In this document: in pieces, positions 16,136-25,121 of the stretch
How positions within the stretch are numbered: the first letter of the stretch is position 1
Layout: each line of letters opens with the position of its first letter
NCBI GenBank assembly: GCA_016699535.1
Contig: CP064980.1
Coordinates: 1,243,501 to 1,307,500 of the forward strand
From: Myxococcales bacterium
GTDB lineage: Bacteria > Myxococcota_A > Polyangia > Polyangiales > GCA-016699535
Direction of reading: 5' to 3'
Length of the DNA stretch: 64,000 nucleotides
Notes under the pieces: generated by a model
The model's input: only the letters and a program-made list of their open reading frames with translations
Databases searched by the model: none
What the model was told of the DNA's origin: nothing
Position numbers and translations under genes: made by a program

Positions 16136-16705
16136 ATGAACCTTAAACGAATATTGATAACGAGTTTTTTCCTTGGCAGTGCGGCGGTGCTTGTGAATCC
16201 CGCATTAGCGCAACCTGGTCCGGGAAGAGGCCGATCGGGCATGAATAGACAAGAGTTTCGAGCACAGCGTCACGCCAAAATGGTTGAGATGCGCGCTAAG
16301 CTTCTACGGGACAAAGTAGGACTGACGGAAGCCAAAGCAAAAAAAGCTGAAGCGGTATTTGCAAAATACGACAAACAACACCAAGACAACCGAGGGAAAA
16401 TTCGTGATGCTCACCAAAGGTTAGCAAAGCTTGTTGCTTCGAATTCGACCAGTGATGCCGAATACACAAAACTCATCAAAGAGCTAGGCGCTGCACATGA
16501 TGCTATGCATAGCATTCGCAAAGCTCAGTTTGCTGCATTGGCTACTGTGCTTAGTCCCAAGGAAGAAGCCAAGTTGTTGCTTGAAATGGGACGTATGAAA
16601 AAACGTTTCCATCGGGGCAAAGGTGGTCCGGGCTGGGGCCCAGGAGCCGGGCAGTGCGACGGTAGCGGTCCATGTGGACGCGGAGCTCCCCCAGCAGATA
16701 AATAA
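16136..16705 (+). CDS. Spy/CpxP-like periplasmic protein (LTxxQ-type, stress/metal resistance)
   Basis: 189 aa from ATG 16136, preceded by AAAGGAG at 8 nt. Cleavable signal peptide ending N-P-A-L-A-Q. The mature part is strongly helical and charged, with two LTxxQ-like repeats in degenerate form (V-G-L-T-E-A-K-A-K-K and T-V-L-S-P-K-E-E-A-K). The tail is Gly/Pro-rich with two Cys. Periplasmic chaperone-like proteins of this type are commonly targets of envelope stress regulons, and here it is the third gene behind an ECF sigma gene. A CnrX/ZraP-like metal-sensing role is also possible. An imperfect hairpin with T6 follows the gene. Confidence 0.72.
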   Translation: MNLKRILITSFFLGSAAVLVNPALAQPGPGRGRSGMNRQEFRAQRHAKMVEMRAKLLRDKVGLTEAKAKKAEAVFAKYDKQHQDNRGKIRDAHQRLAKLVASNSTSDAEYTKLIKELGAAHDAMHSIRKAQFAALATVLSPKEEAKLLLEMGRMKKRFHRGKGGPGWGPGAGQCDGSGPCGRGAPPADK

Positions 16706-16736
16706 CCGTACGCAGCTTAGTTGCTGAGTAGAAAGA

Positions 16737-16768
16737 ACGCTGCTTTCGTGATGAAGGCGGTGTTTTTT
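16737..16768 (+). terminator. Probable rho-independent terminator after the sigma operon
   Basis: Imperfect ten-pair stem (ACGCTGCTTT with AAGGCGGTGT, including G-U pairs) closing a 7-nt loop, followed by TTTTTT. Lies 32 nt after the Spy-like gene. Confidence 0.5.
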
Positions 16769-16830
16769 CTGTTTTTTACAGGGTCGAAGTTTGTGCTAGC
16801 CTGACTTAGTCTTTCTGAAAGGTTGTCGTC

Positions 16831-17205
16831 TTGTTTGCTGCATATAAAATTGGGATTTCAGTATCCGCTTTAGCTCTGATTTTGGGTCTTATTGCTTGCG
16901 GGCAGACACAGATTGTCGGTGTTGATCCGGGCGATACGGAGGTATGTGATGGCCTCGACAACGATGGGGATACGCGAACAGATGAAGCCGATCCTCTCAA
17001 CGGTCAGTCTTGTGGCGAGGCAACGGACTGCACGGTTTCAGTGTATCGCTGCGATAATGGCCGCGGCATGGTTTGCCGTACCGAAAACTTCGAAGAAGTA
17101 TGTGATAAGGAAGACAACGATTGCGACAACAGAGTCGATGAAGGTCTGCTATGCGGCATCGATTTTCCTCCACCCTCCGACAGTGGCCTACCTTTTTTCA
17201 ACTAA
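16831..17205 (+). CDS. Small lipoprotein with MopE-like metal-binding repeats
   Basis: 124 aa from a TTG start, selected because AAAGG lies 8 nt upstream and there is no other start before the signal. Type II signal peptide ending L-I-A-C-G. Two repeats of the putative metal-binding MopE type: E-V-C-D-G-L-D-N-D-G-D and, about 50 residues later, E-V-C-D-K-E-D-N-D-C-D-N-R-V-D-E, with paired Cys between them. Such repeats are abundant in surface proteins of myxobacteria and relatives. Ca or Cu binding is family inference. Stands alone between two possible transcription units. Confidence 0.75.
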   Translation: MFAAYKIGISVSALALILGLIACGQTQIVGVDPGDTEVCDGLDNDGDTRTDEADPLNGQSCGEATDCTVSVYRCDNGRGMVCRTENFEEVCDKEDNDCDNRVDEGLLCGIDFPPPSDSGLPFFN

Positions 17206-17295
17206 ATACTGGGATAGTGACGTTGCTGCTTGTTCGAAGGCTGTTTGGGTGATAATTTAAAAATTGTATTGGACGATGACTCGCTAAAGAAAACG

Positions 17296-17631
17296 ATGGC
17301 AGAAACAAGAGAGGAGACTCTTTTGTTGCGAGAGTTAAGTTTAGCTCTCCCCAAAGAACTCTCAAAAGGCTGGAAGCCTGTGCCGTCACCCGTTGATCAT
17401 GGGGTAGCCTTTCACGATGGACGTGCGCTGCGCGTTGTTGTTTCACTTCAAACGCTTGCGGCAGAGAAATATTATGCGGTCTCAATTAGTCGTGATGATG
17501 GCCATGTTCCTACTGCTGACGATATTGATGTGGTGAAATCAGCTTTTTTTTCCAAAGACGGGGGAAGCGGCGAAATTCAGGAGCGCATGCAGTCCAACCA
17601 AACAGTGCTGCGAAGGTTGATCAAGCGCTAG
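17296..17631 (+). CDS. Conserved-looking hypothetical protein
   Basis: 111 aa from ATG 17296; the frame is open to a TTG at 17230, so the start is uncertain and neither has a clear ribosome site. Soluble, no signal or membrane segment. The C-terminal half, R-V-V-V-S-L-Q then Y-Y-A-V-S-I-S-R-D-D-G and V-K-S-A-F-F, looks like a small alpha/beta domain found in short proteins that react to their own gene context, but no family name is certain. Codon use is like the neighbours. Unknown role. Confidence 0.5.
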   Translation: MAETREETLLLRELSLALPKELSKGWKPVPSPVDHGVAFHDGRALRVVVSLQTLAAEKYYAVSISRDDGHVPTADDIDVVKSAFFSKDGGSGEIQERMQSNQTVLRRLIKR

Positions 17632-17803
17632 AGTCAGTTCAACCGGCAGAGCCGATATTTCATGGTGCAGTCGTATGAATCGACGCATTAGGATGCTTGA
17701 TTCTGCGCCACCGTATGAAATTACGAAGAAAACAGCATACTTGGCATTTGAATAACATCTGCATACACTCCGTCGAATGAACATGATCAAAACGAGAGTA
17801 GCA

Positions 17804-19324
17804 ATGAAAAAACTTAATCTTTCTATTGGGGTTGCGCTTTTTGTAAGCCTGCTAGGTTCTGGCTGTTATTTCCATGCCAAGGGAAGCGCGGAGACGTCGG
17901 CTTCAGCAAAAAGCAGTAGCACGACAAGCGCTCGATCGCGGCAGGTTAGCCGTACGAATCGTATTAGCAAAACCCGCGCACCGAAAGAGCGGCGTGTTCA
18001 AGCTCATGCAAGCGTTCACGTAACGCACATGCAAACGTCTACTGTTAAAATCGGTGGCACCCTACGCATTTATGGTGATTTTTCGGCCGTCGGCAATGCT
18101 GCGGTTCATGTTTACTTTCCAGGGGTTGCAAAGCCTGTTGTCGCAAAGACGGTTAACGCAAAATACATTGATTGTGTTGCCCCAAGCGGATCGGCCACAG
18201 GCGTGATTCGTATTGTGATTTCAGGTCACGTCGTTTGGACAGCAAACATTACCATCAAGGTTGGCGCTCCTGACAAGACGATTGATCCGGCTCCTGTTGT
18301 CGCGCAATACAATGTTTCCCCAACAGCGGTGATGCCTTGTGAGGCCGTTACCGTCACTGGTGATTTCTCGAACGCGACTGCTCCAAGTCATGCTCGACTT
18401 AAGTTTAATGGTACGGCGTTTCCCACGGTTTCAAAAAAGGTAACGAAAAGCGAAGCGCAATTCGAGGTTCCGAAGACTGCGAATTCGGGTGAGATTGCGT
18501 TGCGCATTCGTAACCGTGTGGTTTGGAAAGGCGAACTTTCTGTTTTGGGGATACAGACTCGCTATCGCCTAACGCCGACCGTAGGCCCAGTTGGAACAAC
18601 TGCAGTGCTCAGTGGAAGTTTTGCTTGCGATAAGCGCCTGGATCTGAAGAAAAAATCACTGTTCAAGTTCCGCTTCACTGGTGTTGATGCACCCGTGTTG
18701 GCAAAGACGGTGACTGACAAGAGCATCAGCGTTGTTGTGCCGAAGGGCGCTGTGACAGGGTATGTTTATCTTCTCTTTTCCGGTAAAGAAGTTTGGAAGG
18801 GTAAGTTCAACGTAACAGACGACGATGACGGCTTGCTTACGCCTACGGGTGAAAACGGACTTGTCGGAAATGTGTGGAAGATTCCTGCGGATTCGAAGAA
18901 GCTGCCAGACTTCTCAACGCTGGGCGAGCCTTTGGCCAGCATTGCTGTCCCTAAGCTTGACGTAGCGCCGCGCCGCTTTGAGCAGGGCTTTCCAGGGATT
19001 GATGAAAGCAAGAATTTGCTCGAGTGGTTTGCTATTCGCTTCCGCGGAAAAATCCGTGTGGACAAAGCAGGGCTTGTCGCTTTCAAATTCAACAGCGACG
19101 ATGGCGCGATCTTGTATATTGATGGCAAGAAGGTCGTTGATAACGATGGGGTTCATGCTCCCAAGGAGCAAACGGGCACGGCGCAACTGAGCGCTGGTTT
19201 GCACGACGTTGTTGTGGAGTATTTCCAAGGGCCTCGCTATCAGATTGCGCTTCAGCTTTTCTGGAAGCCAACTGCCAATGACGGCTGGAGCATCGTGCCT
19301 TCGGAAAAGCTCTTCAGACCTTAG
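17804..19324 (+). CDS. Surface lipoprotein: three IPT/TIG-like domains plus C-terminal PA14 domain
   Basis: 506 aa from ATG 17804 (M-K-K-L-N start; ATG 17777 would give an unusually long n-region). Type II signal ending G-S-G-C-Y. After a Ser/Arg-rich linker come three repeats of ~95 residues, each with a conserved core (G-D-F-S, A-K-T-V, V-P-K-x-A, then V-W-x-x), the pattern of Ig-like IPT/TIG domains. The last ~130 residues have PA14 features: G-L-V-A-F-K-F-N-S-D-D-G-A-I-L-Y-I-D-G and V-E-Y-F-Q-G, a carbohydrate-binding beta-barrel. Likely an exposed adhesin or glycan-binding lipoprotein. It ends overlapping the convergent HemJ-like gene by 4 nt. Confidence 0.75.
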   Translation: MKKLNLSIGVALFVSLLGSGCYFHAKGSAETSASAKSSSTTSARSRQVSRTNRISKTRAPKERRVQAHASVHVTHMQTSTVKIGGTLRIYGDFSAVGNAAVHVYFPGVAKPVVAKTVNAKYIDCVAPSGSATGVIRIVISGHVVWTANITIKVGAPDKTIDPAPVVAQYNVSPTAVMPCEAVTVTGDFSNATAPSHARLKFNGTAFPTVSKKVTKSEAQFEVPKTANSGEIALRIRNRVVWKGELSVLGIQTRYRLTPTVGPVGTTAVLSGSFACDKRLDLKKKSLFKFRFTGVDAPVLAKTVTDKSISVVVPKGAVTGYVYLLFSGKEVWKGKFNVTDDDDGLLTPTGENGLVGNVWKIPADSKKLPDFSTLGEPLASIAVPKLDVAPRRFEQGFPGIDESKNLLEWFAIRFRGKIRVDKAGLVAFKFNSDDGAILYIDGKKVVDNDGVHAPKEQTGTAQLSAGLHDVVVEYFQGPRYQIALQLFWKPTANDGWSIVPSEKLFRP

Positions 19325-19749
19325 AAAGGTTTGAAGCGTACAAGAGCAATGATGAGCGCCGCGAGGAGGCTTAGTACGGTTGTGCTAATCCGAATCGCGG
19401 TTTGCTTATCCTGACCTTGTGAAGCTTTTTTGATGGTGGCAGAGATGTAGCCTGTTAGACCTGTGAGCAAACACGCCAAGGTGAGTTTGGTATGCATCCA
19501 AGGCATTTTAGCGTAGGTGCTCGCCCAAGCAGTTAGCAGTATATAGAGGCCAGTAAGCCAGGCAAGAATCAGAAAGGGTGTGACGACGCTTCGCATAGCT
19601 CGGCGAATCAAGTTGTAAAACTCCGCACGTGATTCTGCAAAATCACTTTGGGTGAAAAACACAGCAATCCACGAGGCCATAAGCGAGCCTCCAAACCAAA
19701 TCATCACTGAATACAAGTGAATTGAAAGTGCGAGCGTGCGTAAATCCAT
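19321..19749 (-). CDS. HemJ/UPF0093-like four-helix membrane protein
   Basis: 142 aa with four membrane segments. Conserved His in helix 1 (S-I-H-L-Y-S-V-M-I-W-F-G-G) and Lys in helix 3 (W-M-H-T-K-L-T-L) match the two residues known as essential in HemJ, the oxygen-independent protoporphyrinogen oxidase; a CopD-like copper-resistance protein has a similar plan. AGGA lies 6 nt before the ATG. A large hairpin (19801-19844) separates it from the upstream co-directional gene. No other haem genes are nearby, so function rests on motif only. Confidence 0.6.
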   Translation of the reverse strand: MDLRTLALSIHLYSVMIWFGGSLMASWIAVFFTQSDFAESRAEFYNLIRRAMRSVVTPFLILAWLTGLYILLTAWASTYAKMPWMHTKLTLACLLTGLTGYISATIKKASQGQDKQTAIRISTTVLSLLAALIIALVRFKPF

Positions 19750-19800
19750 GTTTTATCCTTTGTTGCACCTAGTGCGTTATCAACTCAAAGCGAACACTAA

Positions 19801-19844
19801 TGCTCTGATCGGAAAGGATTGATCCGTACTTTCCAATCAGAGCA
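19801..19844. other. 16-bp stem hairpin between two minus-strand genes
   Basis: TGCTCTGATCGGAAAG (19801-19816) pairs with 19829-19844 with a single G-T position and a 12-nt loop. No T-run follows on either strand. It may end transcription of the gene at 19891-21366 with Rho, or be a regulator site upstream of the HemJ-like gene. Confidence 0.5.
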
Positions 19845-19890
19845 CTAGAAAGGAAAGCGATAACTGAAAAGTGAATCGACGGCAAGTCAT

Positions 19891-21366
19891 TCACCGACTA
19901 GGTGGGCTTTTCTTTTGTTTTTGAGACAAGATTAAAGCAAGGCAGAGCAAGAACAGTATGGTAGGTGAAGTTTGTCCTTGAACAGTATTGCAGCTGCATC
20001 CGCCTTGAGCGTTTCCGGTCGGTGCAGCATCGTTTAGCGAGGCGTCGGCTCCAATCTGAGCATCGTTATCCGTCGTGCTTCCTGCATCGCTTTGTGAGCT
20101 TGAACTTTGCTCCGGAGCTGGACCAAGAATACGGCCTGAAAGATCCCCTTGTGCAAGGCCGCCATTAACCCAGAGCTCGCCGGCTTTGTATGCGTCGCTT
20201 TCGGTCTGACTTGTGGCGTTAGGATCCGAGCGAGGTACTTGCCGTCTTGTGTAGAGACTGAAGCTTCCGGTTGGATAATGGATTCGCAAAAAATAAGTTT
20301 GTCCGACCACGGTTGGGACTTCATTGGCAAACCAAGCAAATGCTACCCCTTGTTCTGGCAAACCTTTGCTTTCTTTGATGGGACCAATGGCAGGGCCATC
20401 TTTTGTTGCGCTGATGAAAGCTTGAATACGCCTTAAGCCACTACCTCCTCCGACAAAGACAGAGGCATGGGTTATCGAAGCTGATCGTGCAATGAACGAT
20501 TGGGCAAAATCACTTCCTCCTTCGGCGCTATCGTTATAATGCACATACATGCTGGTGAGGTTGCCGTCTGGTCCATCGATATCGAGATTCAGAGCGATGT
20601 CTTGATTCGAGAGTTCGCTAAGTGCGCCGTTGCCGTCGACCGAAAAACCTTGCCCACTTGGATAGCGGTCCCCTGTGTCACGCCAGGGAGCCCAGCCACC
20701 ACTTCCTACGAAGGTATAAAGCTCTCCCGGGTTGACCAGCACTTCGCCCGGTTGAAACACCGCACTGTCTCGGTTTGATAAGCTGAGGACGCGCAGCCCA
20801 GCGCTGCCAATCGGGGTGCCAGTTGCTTGTTGTCCTTCAAAGACCTGAATGGAGATGGGATTTTGTGCTGCGCCGTCACGAAAGCTTACTTTGACCAACG
20901 AGAGCGAATCTTCCGGCATCAGCACTGTTTGTGCAAAACTTCCGCCCCACCAGTTTCCGTCATACCCGAGATGGTCATCGCTAATGCGCAAGGCGGTATC
21001 CAGGTGCAGGTCTCCTAAATCGCAAGCAGAGGCGCTGCAGTTTAGTTCCCGTACGATGGGCCGAAAAGTAAAGGGTTCATAAACGGTCACAACCCATTCG
21101 CCGTAGCCCGTATCGTGGATACACAAATAGCCATCGTTGTCTGTCACCGCGATGTAGCGTGTATTGGCAGTGCTTTGCCCACGTTCGTAGGCATAGACAT
21201 AAACTTCACCCAACGTTCTGGAGACACCTTGTTCATTGTAAACTGCTCGACCACGTATCCAGCTAGGCTGGTCATTGGGACATTGCTCCGCGTAAGCTGT
21301 AGAGCCAATCCCAAACGAGAGTGTTGCTGCCAGAGCCCTAAGAACAAAGAAGTGTTTGATCTTCAC
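19891..21366 (-). CDS. Secreted protein with MYXO-CTERM-like C-terminal anchor
   Basis: 491 aa from GTG 21366. N-terminal signal peptide ending S-T-A-Y-A-E. The body begins with a beta-sandwich that looks like a carboxypeptidase-regulatory domain (G-E-V-Y-V-Y-A-Y-E-R, D-N-D-G-Y-L-C-I), then two jelly-roll-like halves. A Ser/Asp/Gln-rich linker leads to G-G-C-S-C, a membrane segment (T-I-L-F-L-L-C-L-A-L-I-L) and basic K-Q-K-K, the plan of MYXO-CTERM sorting signals that are cleaved by a myxosortase. That supports a Myxococcota origin and a surface location. Function of the main domain unknown. Confidence 0.7.
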   Translation of the reverse strand: MKIKHFFVLRALAATLSFGIGSTAYAEQCPNDQPSWIRGRAVYNEQGVSRTLGEVYVYAYERGQSTANTRYIAVTDNDGYLCIHDTGYGEWVVTVYEPFTFRPIVRELNCSASACDLGDLHLDTALRISDDHLGYDGNWWGGSFAQTVLMPEDSLSLVKVSFRDGAAQNPISIQVFEGQQATGTPIGSAGLRVLSLSNRDSAVFQPGEVLVNPGELYTFVGSGGWAPWRDTGDRYPSGQGFSVDGNGALSELSNQDIALNLDIDGPDGNLTSMYVHYNDSAEGGSDFAQSFIARSASITHASVFVGGGSGLRRIQAFISATKDGPAIGPIKESKGLPEQGVAFAWFANEVPTVVGQTYFLRIHYPTGSFSLYTRRQVPRSDPNATSQTESDAYKAGELWVNGGLAQGDLSGRILGPAPEQSSSSQSDAGSTTDNDAQIGADASLNDAAPTGNAQGGCSCNTVQGQTSPTILFLLCLALILSQKQKKSPPSR

Positions 21367-21563
21367 AGAGCAATTGTAACCTTCTTTTGGCTAGAAGGCA
21401 TTGTTTGCTTGTGCGTGGCTGACGATGTTGAGTAAAGATGCCGTCCGCCGATAAGAAAAATCGCTGTTTTCATTCCGTTTGATCGACTGGGACTATGAAT
21501 TTATCGCGTTTTTTGCCCTGACGCTCTCTCTTCCGCTCGCCCTTTTGTGCTACAGATAATCCC

Positions 21564-23156
21564 GTGAAATCTCAAATTGATATCCACAAACCTATTTTCC
21601 TGTCTGGCCCGATGGGCAGCGGCAAGTCGTCGGTGGCCAAAGTACTGGCTTGTGCGCTTGGTGTTGATCTGATCGATTTGGATGCACGCATCGCTGAGCG
21701 TGTAGGGATGTCCGTTCAAGATTTTTTCGATAGAGAAGGCGAAGCTGCTTTTCGTAAACATGAACATGATCTGGTATCTGAGCTTGTTAACTCTATGCAG
21801 CGAGGTGTGGTTGCCCTTGGTGGAGGAACGGTTACGAGCCAAGCGCTTCGCCGTAAACTGATTGACGCAGGTTATGTGGTGAGTCTTCGAGCCTCGGCTG
21901 CTGCCTTGTCCAAACGTGCAAGCAGTGAAGGAGGCAGACCTCTGCTTTCAGGCAAAGATGCTTTTGCGGTCTTGAGTAGTTTGCTTAAGGAGCGAGAGGG
22001 TGCTTATGCAGAATGCCATCTTCGTGTGGATACGGACAATCTTTCGGTGGAACAAGTCTGCGAAGTTATTCTTAGTGGCCTTGGCCCTAAAATCGTTCCC
22101 GTGCTGCTATCGGAACGTAGTTATCAGGTTCGGATTGGTTTTGGACTGCGTCGTGAACTCAATGCTCATCGTGATCTATTGAATGCAAGCTCGGTTATTG
22201 GGGTAAGCGACAGCAATGTTGCAGCACTATGGGCGGAACCGGTTTTTAAAAGCATTTCTGGAACAGTCAAATCAACTCGCTTGGTGACACTCCTTGCCGG
22301 TGAGGTTTACAAGACGATTGATTCCGTCCAGCAGATTTGGGACGCCGCTTTAGAAGGCAGTATTGATCGCGAGGCGTTGATGCTTGGTATTGGCGGAGGC
22401 GTTGTCGGTGATCTTGCTGGCTTTGCAGCTTCTACTCTGCTTCGGGGTATTCGGTTTGGTCAACTGCCAACGACCCTGCTTTCAATGGTCGATAGTGCGG
22501 TGGGCGGTAAGACTGGTTTTGATCGTAAACAAGGTAAGAATCTGATTGGTAGTTTTTATCAGCCATCGTTTGTGCTTTGCGACATCGAAAGCTTGTCGAC
22601 TCTTCCTGATGAAGAATATCGTTCAGGACTCGCTGAAGTCGTGAAATCAGCATGGCTTGATTCCGAAGCATCTGTGGCAGCGCTTGAGAGCGATAGCCAA
22701 GCGTTGAATGGCAAAGATCCTTCGGCAATCGAGCGAGCCGTATACATGTCGGTCGCGCTCAAGGCCCGCATCGTAAGTGAAGATGAGCATGAATCCGGTG
22801 CTCGGAAGCTGCTTAACCTTGGACATACACTTGGTCATGCAATTGAGGCTCGGCAAGGCTTTGCAGGATATCGCCATGGCGAGGCTGTGGCTTTGGGTAT
22901 GGTTGCTGCTATGCGTCTTTCAGCGCGATTAAACAAAGGCAGTGTGCAGGATGAAAAACGCCTAGTGGCTCTTCTTTCTTCTTTGGGACTCCCAACGGCG
23001 GTGGATCCTTGGCTTGATGAGAAAACCTTTGCTTTTATTAAATCCGATAAGAAAATGGCGCATGGTAAGATTCATTTCGTGTTACCTGGTGTGCCCGGGC
23101 AAACTGAGATCTGCGAGCTAGAGCTTGAACAGGTGCAGCGTAAACTCTCACCCTAG
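21564..23156 (+). CDS. aroKB: Bifunctional shikimate kinase / 3-dehydroquinate synthase fusion
   Basis: 530 aa from GTG 21564. Residues 1-~165 are shikimate kinase: Walker A G15-P-M-G-S-G-K-S-S, D-L-D-A-R-I, the F-R-x-H-E motif and G-G-G-T. Residues ~180-530 are 3-dehydroquinate synthase: G-I-G-G-G-V-V-G-D-L-A-G-F-A-A-S, P-T-T-L-L-S-M-V-D-S-A-V-G-G-K-T, A-E-V-V-K-S and L-N-L-G-H-T-L-G-H-A-I-E with the zinc-binding Glu/His set. It combines shikimate-pathway steps 2 and 5 in one chain; in most bacteria aroK and aroB are separate adjacent genes. Both active sites look intact. First gene of a co-directional run to 28728, but functional linkage to the ABC transporter is not evident. Confidence 0.93.
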   Translation: MKSQIDIHKPIFLSGPMGSGKSSVAKVLACALGVDLIDLDARIAERVGMSVQDFFDREGEAAFRKHEHDLVSELVNSMQRGVVALGGGTVTSQALRRKLIDAGYVVSLRASAAALSKRASSEGGRPLLSGKDAFAVLSSLLKEREGAYAECHLRVDTDNLSVEQVCEVILSGLGPKIVPVLLSERSYQVRIGFGLRRELNAHRDLLNASSVIGVSDSNVAALWAEPVFKSISGTVKSTRLVTLLAGEVYKTIDSVQQIWDAALEGSIDREALMLGIGGGVVGDLAGFAASTLLRGIRFGQLPTTLLSMVDSAVGGKTGFDRKQGKNLIGSFYQPSFVLCDIESLSTLPDEEYRSGLAEVVKSAWLDSEASVAALESDSQALNGKDPSAIERAVYMSVALKARIVSEDEHESGARKLLNLGHTLGHAIEARQGFAGYRHGEAVALGMVAAMRLSARLNKGSVQDEKRLVALLSSLGLPTAVDPWLDEKTFAFIKSDKKMAHGKIHFVLPGVPGQTEICELELEQVQRKLSP

Positions 23157-23219
23157 AATAGCGTTGCTGCTGGACGTCTTTTGGGCTGACGCGTACAGTA
23201 CAAGCAGCAATAGGTTAAC

Positions 23220-24365
23220 ATGGCAAATAACAAACTCGCATTAAATGACGTGTTTTTTGCACTCGATGAGTTGGCTCCTCGGCATTTCGCTGCAGACTGG
23301 GATAACGTTGGTCCTTTGATCGTTCCCCAAAAAGGCATGTTCGTAGAGCGGGTTATGTTGTGCATTGATTTGACTGAACGCGTGTTGGCCGAAGCAATAC
23401 AAAAAAAATGCCAATTGATTGTAGCGTATCACCCAACTATTTTTAAAGGGTTGAATCGATTGATTGTAGATGCCCAATCTGATTTCACTCAACGCGTGGC
23501 TGTTCAATGCATCCAGAAGGGCATAGCTGTATACAGTCCGCACACTGCACTTGATGCAAGTCCCGGTGGCCTCAATGACTGGTTGTGCGAAGCTTTTGAT
23601 ACCAGAAATATTCTACCGCTAAAATCTGTCGACTCCGAAGCAAACAAGCAAGTTAAGATAGTGGTCTTCGTTCCCGAGAGTCATGCTGATTCTTTGCGTG
23701 AAGCACTTGCTGAAGTTGGCGTGGGTGTCATTGGAAACTATACAAAGTGTTCATACAACTTGAAGGGCTGGGGCACTTTTTGCGGAAACGAAAAAAGTCG
23801 GCCGGCGCGAGGAAAGAAAAATCAACTTGAAAAGGTAGAAGAGCTTCGTTTGGAAATGCTTTGCTCACTGAATAGGCTCAATGCTGTAGCCCGCTGTATT
23901 GCTGAACACCATCCCTACGAGGAGCCCGCCTGGGACGCTATTCCTTTGCAGAGCAAACCCCACATCCAGGCCGCACAAGGACGCGTGTGTGAGTTAAAGA
24001 AAGCTCAGACACTCAAGCAGTTGGTCTCGGCAGTCAAAAGCCATCTTAATCTATCCAGCGTGCGTGTTGCTGCTCCAGCGGACTTGCGTAAGGGGGGCGC
24101 TAAAATCTCAGAAATAGCGCTTTGTGCGGGTGCTGGGGGCAGTGTTTTTTCAGGAAGCCACTACCAAGCTTACCTTACTGGAGAAATGCGTCATCATGAC
24201 GTACTTGCCTATGTCGAGCAGGGCTCCGTGGTGATTCTTTGCGAGCACAGCCATTCGGAACGTGGTTATCTCTCAGTTTTTGCACAAAAACTAAAAGCGA
24301 TACTTCCTAGAGGTGTTGATATTTTTTTATCCAAACAGGATGTTGAACCTTTGCAGGTTGTATGA
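23220..24365 (+). CDS. NIF3/DUF34-family dinuclear metal-centre protein
   Basis: 381 aa. Begins with the family N-terminus (D-W-D-N-V-G-P-L-I) and has Y-H-P-T-I-F-K-G, S-P-H-T-A-L-D-A-S-P-G-G-L-N and the C-terminal L-T-G-E-M-R-H-H-D-V and E-H-S-H-S-E-R-G motifs that bind two metals. The central ~110 residues form the extra CutA/PII-like insertion (E-S-H-A-D-S-L-R-E-A-L to H-H-P-Y-E-E-P-A-W-D) seen in longer members such as Bacillus YqfO. Annotated elsewhere as GTP cyclohydrolase I type 2, but the physiological role is unsettled. Downstream ABC ATPase starts 3 nt after its stop. Confidence 0.88.
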   Translation: MANNKLALNDVFFALDELAPRHFAADWDNVGPLIVPQKGMFVERVMLCIDLTERVLAEAIQKKCQLIVAYHPTIFKGLNRLIVDAQSDFTQRVAVQCIQKGIAVYSPHTALDASPGGLNDWLCEAFDTRNILPLKSVDSEANKQVKIVVFVPESHADSLREALAEVGVGVIGNYTKCSYNLKGWGTFCGNEKSRPARGKKNQLEKVEELRLEMLCSLNRLNAVARCIAEHHPYEEPAWDAIPLQSKPHIQAAQGRVCELKKAQTLKQLVSAVKSHLNLSSVRVAAPADLRKGGAKISEIALCAGAGGSVFSGSHYQAYLTGEMRHHDVLAYVEQGSVVILCEHSHSERGYLSVFAQKLKAILPRGVDIFLSKQDVEPLQVV

Positions 24366-24368
24366 ACG

Positions 24369-25121
24369 GTGAAGCAAGCGCCAACAGAACCACAGGATGA
24401 ATCGTTAGTTTGGCGAGATGATGCGATTGTCAAAGCCCGTTCTTTGAGCAAGGTGTATCAAATGGGCGATGTGCAAGTGCACGCCTTGCGTAGCGTTGAT
24501 TTTGATTTGTTCGAAGGTGAACTTGTGGTGTTAGTGGGTGCTTCGGGTAGCGGAAAATCGACACTCTTAAATATTGTTGGTGGTTTGGATTCCCCTAGCG
24601 ATGGGGATGTGCACTATCGCGGAAAATTGATATCGAGTTATGGTGAAAAAGAACTTACTGGGTACAGGCGCGATCACATAGGCTTTGTTTTTCAATTCTA
24701 TAATCTTATTCCGTCGCTTACGGCTAAGGAGAACGTAGAGCTTGTTACAGAGGTATCTCGCAGTCCCTTGGATCCCGCTAAGGCTTTGAGTCTTGTCGGT
24801 CTGGAGGATCGGCAGGATCATTTTCCTGCTCAACTGTCCGGGGGCGAGCAGCAACGGGTGGCGATTGCTAGGGCCGTAGCCAAACAGCCACAGCTTTTGT
24901 TGTGCGATGAGCCTACTGGAGCGCTCGATTACACCACTGGTATTCGTGTGCTTGAAGTATTGGAGCAGGTCAATCGCGAACTGGGGACTACGACCGTGGT
25001 GATTACCCACAACGCGCCCATCGCCGAGATGGCTGATCGCGTAATTACGCTTTCTGATGGTCATATTTCAGGTACGCGAAAAAACGAGTCTAAGGTCAAA
25101 GCAGAAGATCTGAGATGGTAA
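24369..25121 (+). CDS. ABC transporter ATP-binding protein (LolD/MacB type)
   Basis: 250 aa from GTG 24369. Walker A (V-G-A-S-G-S-G-K-S-T), Q-loop (F-V-F-Q-F-Y-N-L-I-P), signature (L-S-G-G-E-Q-Q-R-V-A-I-A-R-A), Walker B (L-L-L-C-D-E-P-T-G-A-L-D) and H-loop (V-I-T-H-N) are all present. F-Y-N-L-I-P-S-L-T-A-x-E-N-V is the hallmark of the MacB/LolD/FtsE subgroup, which partners with FtsX-domain permeases, and such a permease starts within its last codons (7-nt overlap). It is an exporter or extractor of lipids, peptides or drugs rather than an importer. Confidence 0.92.
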   Translation: MKQAPTEPQDESLVWRDDAIVKARSLSKVYQMGDVQVHALRSVDFDLFEGELVVLVGASGSGKSTLLNIVGGLDSPSDGDVHYRGKLISSYGEKELTGYRRDHIGFVFQFYNLIPSLTAKENVELVTEVSRSPLDPAKALSLVGLEDRQDHFPAQLSGGEQQRVAIARAVAKQPQLLLCDEPTGALDYTTGIRVLEVLEQVNRELGTTTVVITHNAPIAEMADRVITLSDGHISGTRKNESKVKAEDLRW

